Shown piece by piece: positions 11,410 to 23,830 of a DNA stretch of 64,000 nucleotides. A model generated the notes under the pieces. The model made no database searches, was not told where the DNA came from, and saw nothing but the letters and a program-made list of their open reading frames with translations. The stretch is from positions 224,650 to 288,649 of the forward strand of contig MNCI01003602.1 of the NCBI GenBank assembly GCA_015680685.1. Reading direction: 5' to 3'. Made by a program: the position numbers and the translations under genes. Every line of letters starts with the position of its first letter. Within the stretch, counting starts at the first letter, position 1. This DNA comes from Gnetum montanum. Lineage: Eukaryota > Streptophyta > Gnetopsida > Gnetales > Gnetaceae.

Positions 11410-13000
11410 AGATAGCATTCTATTTAATTTATCATTTTTGATGCTTAAAACCATTATCGCTCAATGAGTTTTTTTACCAAAAATGATGCTTAGGTATACT
11501 ATAGTATTTGCCATTATAGTTTTACTATAGCTTTTCACGATCATCTCAATGTGCTTCTAGAAAGACTTACTTATAGTGTTCTTATCATTTAATAAACTCT
11601 AGAATATCATATTAAGTATCCTCATGACCTTCAATATCTCATCTCTAGAAAATCTTTCTTTTATCTCTAATAATAGAAAACTAGCAACTTGTTCAAGCTT
11701 CTTCTTCACATGTGCAATTTCTTGTCAATGATTGAATTTTTCAATGTAGTCATCCATTATAACCTTATCAAAAAGAGATACTAATGTCATTTACACATCC
11801 AATATTCTATGTCCCTAACCATCTTTGATTAATAGATACTTTGGATGTTCAAGATCACTATACATAAGGTAGCCATCAAACATGTTTGATGTATAATATT
11901 TTCCCCCTCAAATCTATATATATAGTCAATTTTAAAACATACCTATCTCTATAAATTGGTAAATTCAATTATGTGTATATCTTACTCCTATCAATCTTGA
12001 TTAATTTATTCATCTAAGTTAGCATTAACAAAATTTTAGCAAATCTTAATAGGGTGTTAATATCCTATAATCATGTTAGAAAGTCTTTTATCTTGTCTAG
12101 ATTTCAAAAATTTTTATTCAATATTCCTTAAACACCTATTTAGTTCAAACATCCTTCAACATGAAAATACATCTCATCTCCACATCCTTCAACATCGTTT
12201 TCTTCTCACTTTCACTATTAGAGAAGTCCTTGCAAAAGTTCATAAATTCCATAAATTCTTTTGGGTAATGGATAAAAAAATTGTGTTTCCTTAATAAGTC
12301 ATCAAAAATGGTTAGTTATTAAATTTTTTAACAATATTACATGCCATGTTTATTTAATGTATGACATAATGCATAGGGATCATAAATGGTATGTATTTAG
12401 TTTGTAATTTAATAAAAAGAATATTACAATTCCCCTACATCATTACTACATCATCCATGGTAACATAAATGAGTTTCTTGGCTATATTCGCATTAGTTAA
12501 TCTTGCATATTTTAAAGTTTTTATAACAAAATTGCATAAGTTTTCTAATGCACTAGTCTGTGTCATTTTGTGTACACTAAGTAAACATGGAACCTACTTA
12601 AAATCTTCAACAACATACATATACATAAAAACCTAGATTATGTCATCTACTCTAATAACTTCATTTGAAAATATTTTTTAAAAGTTATACTTTTGTAACT
12701 TTCAAATCATTTTTTTTCATTTGACATCACTAAGGAAAACTAAAATTTCCTAGTCATTTTCCTCAAATGATTGATTTGTAGAGATATTGTGAGCAATTAC
12801 AAACTCACAGAGTTTTTGGTAATTGATAATACTAAACATTATTCACATACTTTTCATCATTATAGAAACTATGGTGAGCCATAGTTTTATTTTTCATATA
12901 ATTCTTTATCATGTATTTTAATCACTTTGGCAAGTATTTCATCGGTTTCATCTAATCTCTATTTCTAGTCAAGATAATAATTATATTTTCTCCTAAACTG
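11410..13000 (-). pseudogene. hAT-type transposase-like pseudogene (zinc finger protein 862 / DUF4371 relatives)
   Basis: Minus-strand translation across frameshifts and about a dozen stops keeps a long collinear match to plant hAT transposase relatives. It contains VIRVDDII (family DEVTTID), VEDFKxVPCLLSVHKMT (family VQDWxRVPLL), LIYVTMDDV (family LVCxGADGV), PMHYVIH (family HCMAHRTN), then HYPKEFMEFMNF (family HSPKRHLEF) and LKDVEMRCIFML (family LRDVKTRWISML). A later block near 11600-11760 reads MDDYIEKFNH. BED-finger and C-terminal dimerisation parts are not seen. Clearly non-functional. Confidence 0.7.
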
Positions 13001-14246
13001 GATATGTGCACATTGACTTCCATTTTTCACACCACCACTTTCATTAACATACAATCATCTTGTTTAATGATTTTTTGTATCTTGTAATAATATTTTTTGA
13101 TGGTATCTTTCTTAGCTTGCATTCAATGTTCTTTCTTTATTTTTCAATTGCATATTTTATATCTACGTTCAATTATATGTTCCATTTTCTTCTTTAGTTA
13201 TATAAGTGTAATGAACAAATATTTGCTTGCTCATTTGGATTTTTAACTACAACCACTTACCAAATTCCATTCTTCAAATCATTTCTTTCATTTTCTTGAT
13301 CTCTAGATTTCTTTCTAACTTTCTCTCTATTGTAAATTCTTTGGATGACTTGGTATTTAAACTAGCCATGATATTAGTTTCCTTCCTATTTATCTCTTCA
13401 CCAATAGATGTAAATTATGGTATCTCTGCAACATCACTTTCATTACTTTCCCTCTAACTCAGTATTTTTGGCATTCTTCTCATAAGGTTCCATAGTGGAA
13501 GTCCCCATTTTGTTACTCTTGTGATTTTTATTCTCACTCTGAAGTCATCCTATTCTAGTTAGTAATCAAAATCGTTAAAAGAAATTAATGAACATATCAT
13601 TTGGTATCTAATAAATTTAGTTTGAATTTAAGAAACAAGATTATACTTGAAGAATGTGGGAATTTAGAAGCTTAAATTTTTTTAAATAATCATAATGTTT
13701 TATTCTTTCCATTACAATCTTCAAGTTTTACTCATTTGATCCATCCCATGACTAAAGAGAAGAGTTGAACATCTAAGAAGTGAGAAGCTTTGGATCATCT
13801 AAGATGCAATTAGATATATAAAACATTCTACAACACCTAAAATTTTTCTAAGGTTCATGATGAATGTAAGGTAGGTAAATATTTTGCAACACTTGAATCT
13901 AGATGTAACACATATGAAAATTTTCGAGTGCATGATTTTCATTTGTAAAAATTTTGATAATTTATCAATAATTGAGAAGCTCCTATACATCTTATTCAAT
14001 GACTCTCAAAGAATGTCTTAGAAAATTCAACTTGGTCTCAATAAATTTTTTGGGGTTAATTTCAAAATAATCATGAATGAGCAAATTTCACCCACAATAG
14101 AATATAGAATATTCAAAAACCTTAATATTTAGACTTAGCGACTTGTAATCAAATCCAAGTCATGTTTTCAAAACATGGATGAAATTCCCTATAAGGAATA
14201 CATAAAGCATTCAAGTTTGGATCTTGAGTTAAACTCTAGATAACCC
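13001..14246. other. AT-rich spacer, possible eroded N-terminal part of the hAT gene
   Basis: Minus-strand short pieces near 13100-13480 are Lys/Asn-rich and could be the decayed 5' part of the hAT pseudogene, but no motif confirms this. Plus-strand open stretches here show no domain. Confidence 0.4.
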
Positions 14247-15402
14247 TGTTGACCTTTTGGTATGTCAAAATCTTGAGAAAAATAGACAAAAAAAATGTTT
14301 GTGTGGTTGTTGTGTATAGGACAAGAATAGTGGAGGTCACAAGAACCTGCCAAACATAAATGAAGACTCAAGGAACAAGAGATACAATGAGATGTCAAAA
14401 CAAAGTCTACAAGGACTTAAGAGGGAGCAAGAAAAAAGATGAAGACTATAACAAAATAAATACATTTCCAAGATCAATGATGAGAAAAATTAATGAAAGG
14501 AAGCCTTAGGAAGCAAAGCCAAAAAACTAAGAAGATGTCTCTAGGAAGTACAAGATGTCTTGGCTAAGACAAAAATAAAGTAGAGAAGATGTGTTGCAAA
14601 AATAGTAGATGTCTACTATCTAGAGAAAATGTCTACATCTAGACATCTCCTAGTAGATGTCTCCATTATGAGAAAGATGTCTACCTAAAATGCAAGTCTA
14701 ATGTAGAGAGACATCCCAATCTTGAAGAAGATGTCTCCAGTAATCATTAGATAGCCATTGCATGAATTTCAAGGTGATTTCAAAAACATTAAGGCTATAA
14801 GAAGACTTCATTCTCTTGGGAAATGTCCAAGTGTTGTATGCAATCAAGTGTCAACTTCAAGCAACCATTGAGAATATTATACTATTGTATTTTTATGCCT
14901 CATTGTACTATCCTTTGTACTAGTGTAAGAGATCTATTGTGTTGTACCTTAAAGTGCAATGACCAAAAAATTAGTTACATCATTTCCTTGTAATACTTGT
15001 TTCTCTTTTGTTACCTTGTGAGGTTGATGTACTTCTTATGAGAAGGAATCATCCTTAATCTTGTTGGAATCTTACAAAATTGAGTGTTGGTGTAGTGCCA
15101 GAATACTCTAGAGTGGAGCTCAAGTTGTAAACATTGTGGAATCCTAGAAACCACATTCTAAGCTTTTTGAGACCTTGCAAGGTTGAATGGATTCATGTCA
15201 TTGAATCACTAGCTATATAGGATGTGGTATCCTTCAAACCACATTCTGAGAGGACCAAAGCTAGAGGTATGTAAGAGGTCTACCATTTTATTGTAGACTA
15301 CCTAAGTTGAGGAACCACATTAAAATTGGTTGTGTTCTTTGTGGCTAAAATTTTTAATTTGAGAAACTTATTCATCACCCCTTCTAAGTTCAATGATCCT
15401 TA
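14247..15402 (+). repeat. 5' LTR
   Basis: Starts TGTTGACC and ends just before the PBS; the terminal CA is mutated to TA. The U3 part (14530-14740) carries about nine copies of AGATGTCT or its complement. A TATA-like CTATAAGAAG at 14795-14804 follows about 60 bp later and is conserved in other family LTRs, so transcription probably starts shortly after it. Confidence 0.9.
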
Positions 15403-15417
15403 AGTGGTATCAAAGCC
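15403..15417 (+). promoter_or_regulatory. primer binding site, initiator-Met tRNA
   Basis: AGTGGTATCAAAGCC immediately after the LTR; the core TGGTATCAAAGC differs from the canonical TGGTATCAGAGC by one base. The identical core is found (reverse strand) in the family member at 45719-45733. Confidence 0.85.
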
Positions 15418-15461
15418 TGGTACTCTTGCTATCGGTTCTACATCATCTTCAAGAGTGAACA

Positions 15462-17170
15462 ATGGATGGAACCTCATCCATAAAGCCACCCATCTTCAAT
15501 GGATTTGACTTCACCTATTGGAAAGCGAGGATGTAGGGCTTCTTCAAATCTATGGAATTTGAATTCATGGAGTTTATTCTTGAAGGCTACATGCTACCTA
15601 TCAATAGCACAATAGGAGCCATCAAGCCTCACAACAAATGGAATCAAGAAGAAAAAGATAAGTTCATGTTTGACTCTAAAGCAAAAAATTGTTTATATTG
15701 TTCCTTGAATAAATCAAATTTTAATAGAGTAGTAGGATGTAAAATAGCCAAAGAAATTTGGCAAACATTAGAGGGTAATTATGAAGGAATGTCTATAGTT
15801 AAGTAATCTAAATTGTTAGTTTTGCAAAGTATGATAAGCTAGAGATGAGAGAAGAAGAGAAAATAGAAGAATATTTTTCTAGAGAAAATGATCTTGTTGT
15901 GGCTATTAGAGGTATAGGTAAAGATTTTTTGAAAAGCAACATTATTATAAAAATGATTAGGATGGTATAACCAAAATTTAGGCCAAAGGTAACTACCATG
16001 GAATAAATTAGAGATTTTTCAACTCTAAAATTTGAAGAACTTCAAAGTGCTCTCATTACTTATGAAATGAATCTCACAAGTGAAGGAGCCATTCAGGAGA
16101 AGAAGGCCATTACCCTTAAATTAGCCACCAAGAAAAAGAAGCCTAGTGAGATAAATGTGGATAGTAAATAGGAGATAGCCATTCTCTCAATAAAACTATA
16201 AAGAATAATAACACAGAGGGATAAGAACTTTAATCAATAGAGATTCAATCCATTTAAAGGTAAGGAAAGAGGCAAGGAAAGAAGTAAAAGTTTTTTTCAT
16301 TTTTTATTTTTCCTACATAGAATGTTGGCTATGTGGTGGAAGAGGCCATCTAGCCTCTAATTGTCCTAGTAATGGTATGGTTCATCAAAAGGACATACCA
16401 AATGAAGAGATGAAAAAGGCCAACTTCTACACATGTTGGGATGATGGGGATCAAAGTGAAGAAGAAGTAGAGGATGACGTAAAAGATTCACATGTCATCT
16501 ATATGGCTTTCATAGATGATGACATTCACTCCTTAGATGATGAACTAAATGAGGAAGAAAGGTATGATTTATTATGTACTGAATTATTATCTTTTCAAAA
16601 TCTCTACAATAAGTTAAATAAGCAAGTTAAGATAAAGGATCATGAGATTTATCAATTGAATTCAACAATTTCCAATCTTACCAAAGCACTCTTAGACATA
16701 AGGGCTAAGAATGAAAAACTAACCTTCTCTCATGAGTAGGCTAAAGTGGAAATTGTACATGTCAAACTTGTATGGAAAGCCTTGTAAAGAAAAAATAATC
16801 CCTTCAGATGATACTAGGGCAAGGGAGAAGTTCACATTATAAGAGTGGGATTGAATGTTATACACAAGATGAATCATATGCACCAACCCCATCTTAGCCA
16901 ACCACTATACCAAAGGAAAAAATTACTACATCCCAATTAGAAGAAGCTCCTATTCTTCAAAAGGATCCTCAAAGGATTGATTATTCGAATTACTCTTACT
17001 AAAATAGGAAGGTTAGATGCTATTACTATCATAAATTTGGGCATAAGCAATGGAAATGCAATTTAAATTCTTATCATATGAATAGCTTGACATGCCATAG
17101 AACTCCTTCGTCTTATCAAAATGCATTGAGAAAGGAATTTATGCATGACCTTAGGAAAGAGTGGGAAACT
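15462..17170 (+). pseudogene. copia-type gag (UBN2-like capsid, CCHC knuckles, coiled coil)
   Basis: Start ATG at 15462 gives MDGTSS...FNGFDFTYWKARM, the usual opening of plant copia gag (F-D/N-G-x-N/D-F-x-x-W). A stop at 15534 interrupts it. The capsid-like part 15552-15806 contains VVGCKIAKEIWQTLEG, typical of UBN2/DUF4219 gag. An intact zinc knuckle CWLCGGRGHLASNC lies at about 16323-16364. The stretch 16377-16739 is acidic, then heptad-like (coiled coil). A second knuckle-like CYYYHKFGHKQWKC lies near 17020. Several stops and frameshifts make it non-functional. Gag would package element RNA. Confidence 0.8.
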
Positions 17171-17459
17171 ATTTAGAAGAAAAAAGGGGCCAAGAAATAA
17201 TGGAGACCCAAAAGAAAGAAATATGAGAAGGAGCAGACTATCATGAAAAAATTTGTGAGAGGAAGTTAAGCCTTGAAGATTAAGAAAGTATGCACAAGAT
17301 GAGAAACCTCAAAAGAGGAATCTCATTCCTTAGCTTTATAAGCACCTTCTCTCTCCTCAATAAGAAAGGTAGGTAGAGGTAAGTCTTTAAATTTATGATA
17401 AGTACCTATAAGACTATAGAACATGGTAGCCTATCCAAAACCACATCTTGTTGAGTTTT

Positions 17460-17665
17460 ATCCTAAGGAGATGTCTACTAGGAGACATCCACTTTAGATA
17501 AGAGACATCTACATGTAGATGTCTACCCCAAGAAGAAGACATCTACATGTCTTTTCCTGAGTGTGGCCAAGATGTATACTTTGTATAAAAGAGGTCTACC
17601 TAATTTTTTTAATCATAGTGTAGATGTCTTTGTTTTCCAAAAGATGTCTTCTTTTCCATTAAAAA
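17460..17665 (+). promoter_or_regulatory. internal U3-like block: AGATGTCT array plus TATA box
   Basis: About eight AGATGTCT/AGACATCT copies lie in 200 bp between gag and ORF2, the same motif density as in the LTR U3. TATAAAA at 17584-17590 lies inside the array's downstream end, and ORF2 starts about 120 bp later. The layout copies the LTR promoter. Possible internal promoter for ORF2, or a captured LTR piece; transcription data are needed. Confidence 0.45.
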
Positions 17666-17699
17666 GCACTCATTTCCACAAATATAAATTTTTCAAATC

Positions 17700-19110
17700 C
17701 TTACTTTGACCATATTTTTTGAAGATAACTACATGGAGATGACTAGGGCTCCATTAGAAGTAGTGATTTCATCAGCTATGACCCACAAGAAGGTTGCAAT
17801 GTCTAGGATTCCACTCAAGAAAAGATCAAGAGTAAGTTACAATAACACTCCTATCTCTTATACATCTCATTTTAGAAGCACCAGTACCCAACATAGGTTT
17901 AAGGTAATGCGAACCATGAACACCATTTCTTAGTGCTTCTTATCATTTCCTTTACATAGGCAATGAACTCTCATGAGTTATTTTTAAGTTTTGAACTAGG
18001 CTGAGTCTATTACTATGAATTTCTTGGTTTTTGAGATTTTTATTAGAGAATTTTATTGTAACTTTGTAATTTCCAATGTTTTTGTTGAGGCATTCACATC
18101 CATGATTGGGGGATTAGTTATTGAGGTGTCTTCCCAAGTTGTGAATGCACTTCTTAGGATATCTAGTACAAATTTGTTTCATGTTATTATTGATTCTATG
18201 GAAGATATTTATACAAATGGCATAATTCCCATTATACATGATGAATTTTGTCATGCCCTATTTTGAAAGTCTGGATCTTTTGGAAGAGGCAAGATTGATA
18301 GAAATAGGATGTCTCTTGATGCTTCCACGTCGTCCCTTATTGTTTTTTATAATATAATTGTAAAAGAGGAAAGTTATAATTATCTGTTACCACCTCAAGC
18401 TTTTTTTTCTTTACTACCTACTAACAAGATAGCCATTGGACTTAGGGCATACTCTTTGCTAGGACATCTTGAGCTTGTACTCTATGGAGAGAATCCTTGG
18501 ACACCCCTATCTCATTAGCTGGTTGACTCATCAAAGGGATGTACCTATTCCAGAGATTCCCTTGTTTAAAGGTAAGAGGAGCCTCAGTGAGTATGCTGAG
18601 AAGAAGATTTTTTCTCATTCCACCAAAGTAGGACCAAGCACTAAACCACCTCCAACTTAGAAGAAGAATAGGGAAGAATCATCATCTAGGTTCTCTCCTT
18701 TGTTGAGTAAGTCCAAATCTACTAGGGTCTAGCTCACATCATTCCTAAAGAAGCTCCTTCAACCATTTTCTCAAGCTATTAGGTCTCTTGGAAGGAATTA
18801 GTCCTACTTTGGTAAGAGAATGAATGCAGCTAGTGTACCTCCTCTAATCAGTTTATGAAGATTACTACTTCTCCTATCTTTGATAGTAAGAATGACATTC
18901 TTGCTCCACTGAGGCACTCTATAGTAGTTGGACCTTCCTATGCATATGAATTAGGGATGGAGTCTGATTTTAAGCCTCATGTATCACTGGTTGACATCCA
19001 AGGAAAGCATCATGTTTCAACACAGCCTAAGCATCATGGTCACACACTACTTGCACATCATGTTCCACCTTCAGGTGATGCTCCCAGATCCTTTGAGCAA
19101 TAGCCCATGA
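17700..19110 (+). pseudogene. ORF2 of the copia-like element, unidentified (possibly Transposase_32-like)
   Basis: Largely one plus-strand frame with some stops (17706-17933, 18015-18266, 18309-18518), a frameshift near 18500 (18469-18660), then 18855-19103. It contains REFYCNF...IGGLVIEVSSQVVNALL. That shape (E-F-Y-x-N followed by a G-hydrophobic box and an SxxxxNxLL helix) recalls the plant 'putative plant transposon protein' (Transposase_32) domain, but I cannot confirm this by reading. The downstream part is Ser/Pro/Lys-rich and probably disordered. No catalytic motif is seen. The minus-strand family members near 33-38 kb do not carry it. Confidence 0.4.
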
Positions 19111-19924
19111 AGAGAATATTTCTAACCACTACCCATTGGGTTCCTACTAATGTTACCTACTAGATGAGGGAAGATTCCTTGTCTTCATAATAGACTCCAT
19201 CTTAGCTTGATGTTCCTACTTCATTCAGTTTTGGGTGAAGCTTTATCCATGATGGGGCTGTGTTCAGCAAATAGAGTTGTCAAATGAGAATGAGTATCAT
19301 TCAAGTAGTCCTAGCACCAATAATGATGGTGATGAAGAGAAGACTTATCATCCATCTAGAGCAATAGTTGAATCATATTCTGATGATGCAACCAAGGTTA
19401 GTGGTTAGGATCATTAGGTGTTCTCTCTCTATTCTCTTTGTTGATGTGCAAAAAGGAGGATGAATTTGGGAGTTTTTGATGTTGATATTCATATATGTAT
19501 TTTTGGTATTTTATGCACATATGTGGTTTTAGTATATGATGTGGAAATCATATGTATAGATGTATGGATAGTTTTATACATAGATATATGATATAGACTA
19601 ATGATCATTTTGGTTATCTTTTGTGTGCAACAATTATATGGATAGTTGGATTGATAGATGTATGGATGGTTGTATGGATAAATATATGATATAGACTAAT
19701 GGGGTTCCTTTTGGTTATCTTTGGTGTGATGTACTTCTTGAGACAAATTTTACTTTTACATTGTATTATTTTTAATATTTGTACCTTTGAACTACCTTGA
19801 ACCTTAGAGCCCTTATCCTAGTTCCTAGCTGCCATTGGATTTTATATGTCTTGACATGTTAATATTATTTTTAGTATTTATTAGTTTATCATCTCATCCA
19901 TTTTCTTAAGTTTTGGACATAACC

Positions 19925-19937
19925 AAAAAGGAGGAGA
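19925..19937 (+). promoter_or_regulatory. polypurine tract
   Basis: AAAAAGGAGGAGA directly upstream of the right LTR; the primer for plus-strand DNA. The counterpart in the two minus-strand family members reads (complement) AAAxxGGGGAGATT at 33284-33300 and 35605-35620. Confidence 0.8.
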
Positions 19938-19938
19938 T

Positions 19939-21112
19939 TATTGACCCTTTGGTATGTCAAAACCTTAAACAAAATGGAGAACAAGAATGGTTGTCTAGTT
20001 ATTGTGTATAGGACAAAAACATTGGAGACCATATGAACCTACTAAACATAAATGAAGACTTAAGGAATGAGAGCTAAAATGAGATCCCCAAATGAAATCT
20101 ACAAGGACTTAAGAGGAAGCAAGGACAAAGATGAAGACTACAAAAAAATGAAGAAGTTCCCAAGATCAGGGATGAGCCAAATCAATGAAAGGAAGCCTCA
20201 AGAAGCAAAGCCAAAAAACTAAGAAGAAATCTACAGGAAACAAAAGACATCTTGGTTGAGATACAAATGAAGCAAAGAAGACATATAGAAAAAACAATAA
20301 ACATCTACTATTTAGAGAAGATGCCTACATGTATATGTCTCCTAGTAGATGTCTCAATTGTGACAAAGACGTCTACCAAGAATGCAAGTTTGATGTAGAG
20401 AGATATCCCAATATCTAAGAAGACATATCCAATGATCATTAAATAGCTATTGCATGAATTACAAGGTGATTTTAGAAATATTAAGGTTATAAGAAAACTT
20501 CATTCTCTTGGAGAATGTGTAAGTATTACATGGAAGCAAGTGTCAAAATCAAGAAATTATTGTGCATATTATTCTATTGTATTTGTATGCCTCATTGTAC
20601 TATCTTTTGGAATGTTGTAAGACATTTTTTGTGTTGTACCTCAAAGTGAAAGGACTAGAAAATTAGTTACATCATTTCCTTGTAATTCTTATTTCTCTTT
20701 TGTTTCCCTACGATGTTGATGTGCTTCTTGTGAGATGGCATCATCCTTAAGCTTGTCAATATCCTTGAAGATTGAGTGTTGATGTAATGCCACAACACTC
20801 TGGAGCAAAGCTCAAGTTGTACAAGTTGTGGAATCCTAAAAACCACATTCTAAGATTGTCAAGATCTTGTAGGGTTAACTAGATTCATGGCATCAAATAA
20901 CTCTAGAGTAGAGCTTAGAGCTATAAAGGTTGTGGTACCCTTCAAACCACATTTTGAGAGGAAAAATGTGTAGAGTTGTGCAAGTGATATACCCTTTGAG
21001 TGTGGACTACCCAAGTTTGGGAACCACATTAAAATTAGTCGTGTACTTTGTGGCTAAAATTTTTAACTTGGGAAAATTATTCATCCTCCCCATCTAAGTT
21101 CAAAAATCCTAA
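19939..21112 (+). repeat. 3' LTR
   Basis: Begins TATTGACC (TG mutated to TA) and matches the left LTR throughout, including the AGATGTCT-rich U3 (20230-20430), the repeated phrase AAACCACATTCTAAG in U5, and the terminal CTAAGTTCA block. Visible substitutions are many, so insertion is old. Confidence 0.9.
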
Positions 21113-22059
21113 AAACCTAAATTAAAAAATTCATAGCCCCAAATTCTTTTATACAAGTCAAATGATGATAATTCACTACTAAGAAATTATCTACTCACAA
21201 ATTCTTCTATGCATAATGTCTCAAGAATTTTCTCACATTCTTACATAATTCCATGTTTTTTAGAAAGATGTTCTCTTAATTTAAAGCTATTGCATGTGTC
21301 TCTCATGGTTTACATGTTCTCTCATGTTTAATTGAATTTTAAAGCATTGAATTGATGCATATGTTCAAGGCTTAAAGAATTTAGAAGTTGTAGAAAAGAA
21401 TTACCTTTGTTCTCATTCCAATTACCTCTAACAAGAAGGAGTTCACTCCTCATAACACCTTTATTAAGTTTATCATCCTTTGTTATTTTTGTTAGTATGT
21501 TTTACAATTAAATTCAAGGATATTTGGGTGTTTTATAGCTTTATTTTTGTATTTCATGGCATCCCCTCTTTTGAATATACTTTATTACATTATTGTTATT
21601 ATATTTTCCCAAAAGATGCCTTCAAATATGTAGATCATGGATGCTAGTGCAAGGTTTTGTACCTAGCACCTTTAGGTGTAGATATATGTGAGCAAATCAA
21701 TTGGGCTACAACTTATGCTCATGGAATCATCTTTCTTCAAAGCTTGAATCCATGTTAATTTCATGTTGTAGACTTTCAAGGCATGTTGATTTAAGTGTGC
21801 ATTTGTCTTATGAACAAATTTAAGAAGCCATCCCATGATTTAAGCCTCCTTAGAGGAGTGTGTGAATCAAATTTCTCTCAAAATTGCATGAAAGCATGTT
21901 TTAGGATGTAAGCTTCAATTTTGAAATTGAAATGTTAAAATGCTTTTTATTACATCTAGACACCTTTAGGATCTATTAAATAGGAGAAATATACATACTA
22001 TGTGTAGAAAACACTTTATTAATAAAGTTACCAATTTTCTTTGGTGCTATTTCAAGAAG
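21113..22059. other. AT-rich spacer, nothing recognised
   Basis: No coding or repeat structure supported on either strand between the 3' LTR and the LINE. Confidence 0.5.
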
Positions 22060-23830
22060 TTCAATTAACTTATAGTTATAATTTTCCACTAGAACAAGCC
22101 ATTCCAAGTATATGTGATGCTCATCTTCTATTACTCTTTGATCACATAAATGACAAGTTCTCTCTTCTCTTAGAATCTAGACTCATCTACCTATTTTTAT
22201 TCTAAAATAATGGAAGCTCAATCTTGCTCAGCTAATTTAACATCTTAGGTGATAGGATATAGGAGCAAATGCATAAGCTACTTTTTTGTCGGTGTCTTCT
22301 CTAATGCTATATAGCTAGAATTTTTTCTTTCCTGTTAGGTTACCCAAATGTGAAAAAGTACCTTATTTTTAATACTCTTATTGAGCTACCTTATATCACA
22401 ATGCATAATACCCATCTCAATATTTCATTTTTAAACCAAATCATTTCCTCATGGAACCATCCTTTTTATTTTGTAGTAACTAAGACTTCCTAAGAAAATT
22501 TAGTTGTGCTACAAGAGAGACTATGAACATATGCTACAAATTAACAAACATCTTCTACCTATAAGGGCAACATATGTACTTCAAGAAATAGTAAACATAT
22601 TGTACATGACTTTTAACTTAATATTTTTCAATCAAAAATGCCTCTCAATTTCTTCTATTTTCTTCTAATATTTGCCAGCAAGTCTAAAACCCCACACTAC
22701 ATACCCATATAAAAGAGTTGGTTGTACAATAGAATAAAATAGTTATTTTTTTTATTTTTCAAGCCAAGATAGTTTCCTTCCCAAATTTTCTTTTTAAATC
22801 AAATAAGTCTTTCAATCCACTAGCAATCCTCTATTTGGTGTGCATCTCCCACTTGTAATTATAAAAATGATCTAGACCAAGGTATCTATTAGTTGGTATC
22901 ACATTTATTAGATCCTTTTCAATAGCCAGTGAAAGAATAATCATTATCCCTAGTACCACATACAATAATCTTGGTATTTTGTAAAGTCATCCACAATGGT
23001 AAGCACTTGTTACATGCTCTTCTTAAAATTGAAGCTAAGAGCTACTTTATAAACATACAATAAAATGCTAAAAAAGTAATAATTAATTTTAATAGAGTAT
23101 TTACTTAGAACTTTCAACATCAACTACTTAAGTTCATTAATAAAAATACCAAAAAGTGCAAGAAAAAGAGGATAACATTGTTTCACCCTAATAATGCTAT
23201 GTAATAAACCAATTCTATAAGAGTGGTAATATGTGATTTGTATATATACCTCTTGGTAAACACGTTAAATAGTAGATAACAACATGGAGGAGTATATATG
23301 TCATATAATCATTTCTATAGCATACTTCAACTAATTGACTCATATACTTTAGACAAATTCATAAAGCATACAAAAGTTCTTTTATTTTTCCATTTTGGAT
23401 AATTAATAAGATATTTTAATATGATAAGGTGATTAATACTAGAAAAGTAATGCCTAAACCTAATTTTTGAAACTTCTTGCACATTGTTTTCTTCCATATA
23501 TTTCCCAATCTTCATGTAAAAAATATTTTCCAAAACCTTAGCAAAAATATTATTGGTTACAATCAACCTATACTTATTTAAATAAAACCTATCTTCTTTT
23601 ATAAAGAAAACAATAGCTCTTTTAGTGCACCATTTTTTATCTAAATCATTTGGAGAGTATTGTTTAGATTTTTCCAAACTATTTTCCATACCAAACATTG
23701 TTCCCAAGTCAGCATTTATCCACACAGTTTTGTTGCATCATCTACTTTACTTGAGGTTAGCCTTTTAATACCTTGCATAGTGTTAACATCAACATTTCCA
23801 TGCTCAACATGGATCCATGACTTATAACGT
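22060..23830 (-). pseudogene. LINE (non-LTR) reverse transcriptase, jockey/RTE-like
   Basis: Minus-strand translation is collinear with a non-LTR RT. Near 23830 is IKRLTSSKVDDA (family IKRLxSGKAxD), then within the open stretch 23327-23725 comes RLIVTNNIFAKVLENIF (family YRTIMINPLFAKLF...) and FVCFMNLSKVYESI (family FCCFVDFKKAFDTV). Near 23190 is a VKQCYPL...LFGIFINEL match to VKQGCPLSPTLFGLYIDEL. The YADD box is degenerate. Near 22690 is LLYGYVVWGF (family LLYGCEVWGC), and the C-terminal zinc-knuckle region lies around 22100-22200. The endonuclease is not seen, so the copy is probably 5'-truncated, as LINEs usually are. Confidence 0.75.

Larger units (their letters stand above)
14247..21112 (+). 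mobile_element. LTR retrotransposon with copia-type gag and a second ORF but no pol
   Basis: Flanked by two direct LTRs (14247-15402 and 19939-21112) that align along their length. A Met-tRNA PBS (15403-15417) follows the left LTR and a polypurine tract (19925-19937) precedes the right one. The 4.5-kb interior has gag (15462-17170) and ORF2 (about 17700-19110). No protease, integrase, RT or RNase H motif is visible. Flanks AACCC (14242-14246) and AAACC (21113-21117) could be a decayed 5-bp target duplication. It fits the TR-GAG / non-autonomous class and must have used another element's enzymes. Confidence 0.85.

Noticed and set aside
13227-13457. 76-codon plus-strand hydrophobic frame
   Set aside because: T-rich composition on the strand opposite a decayed hAT region; no domain.
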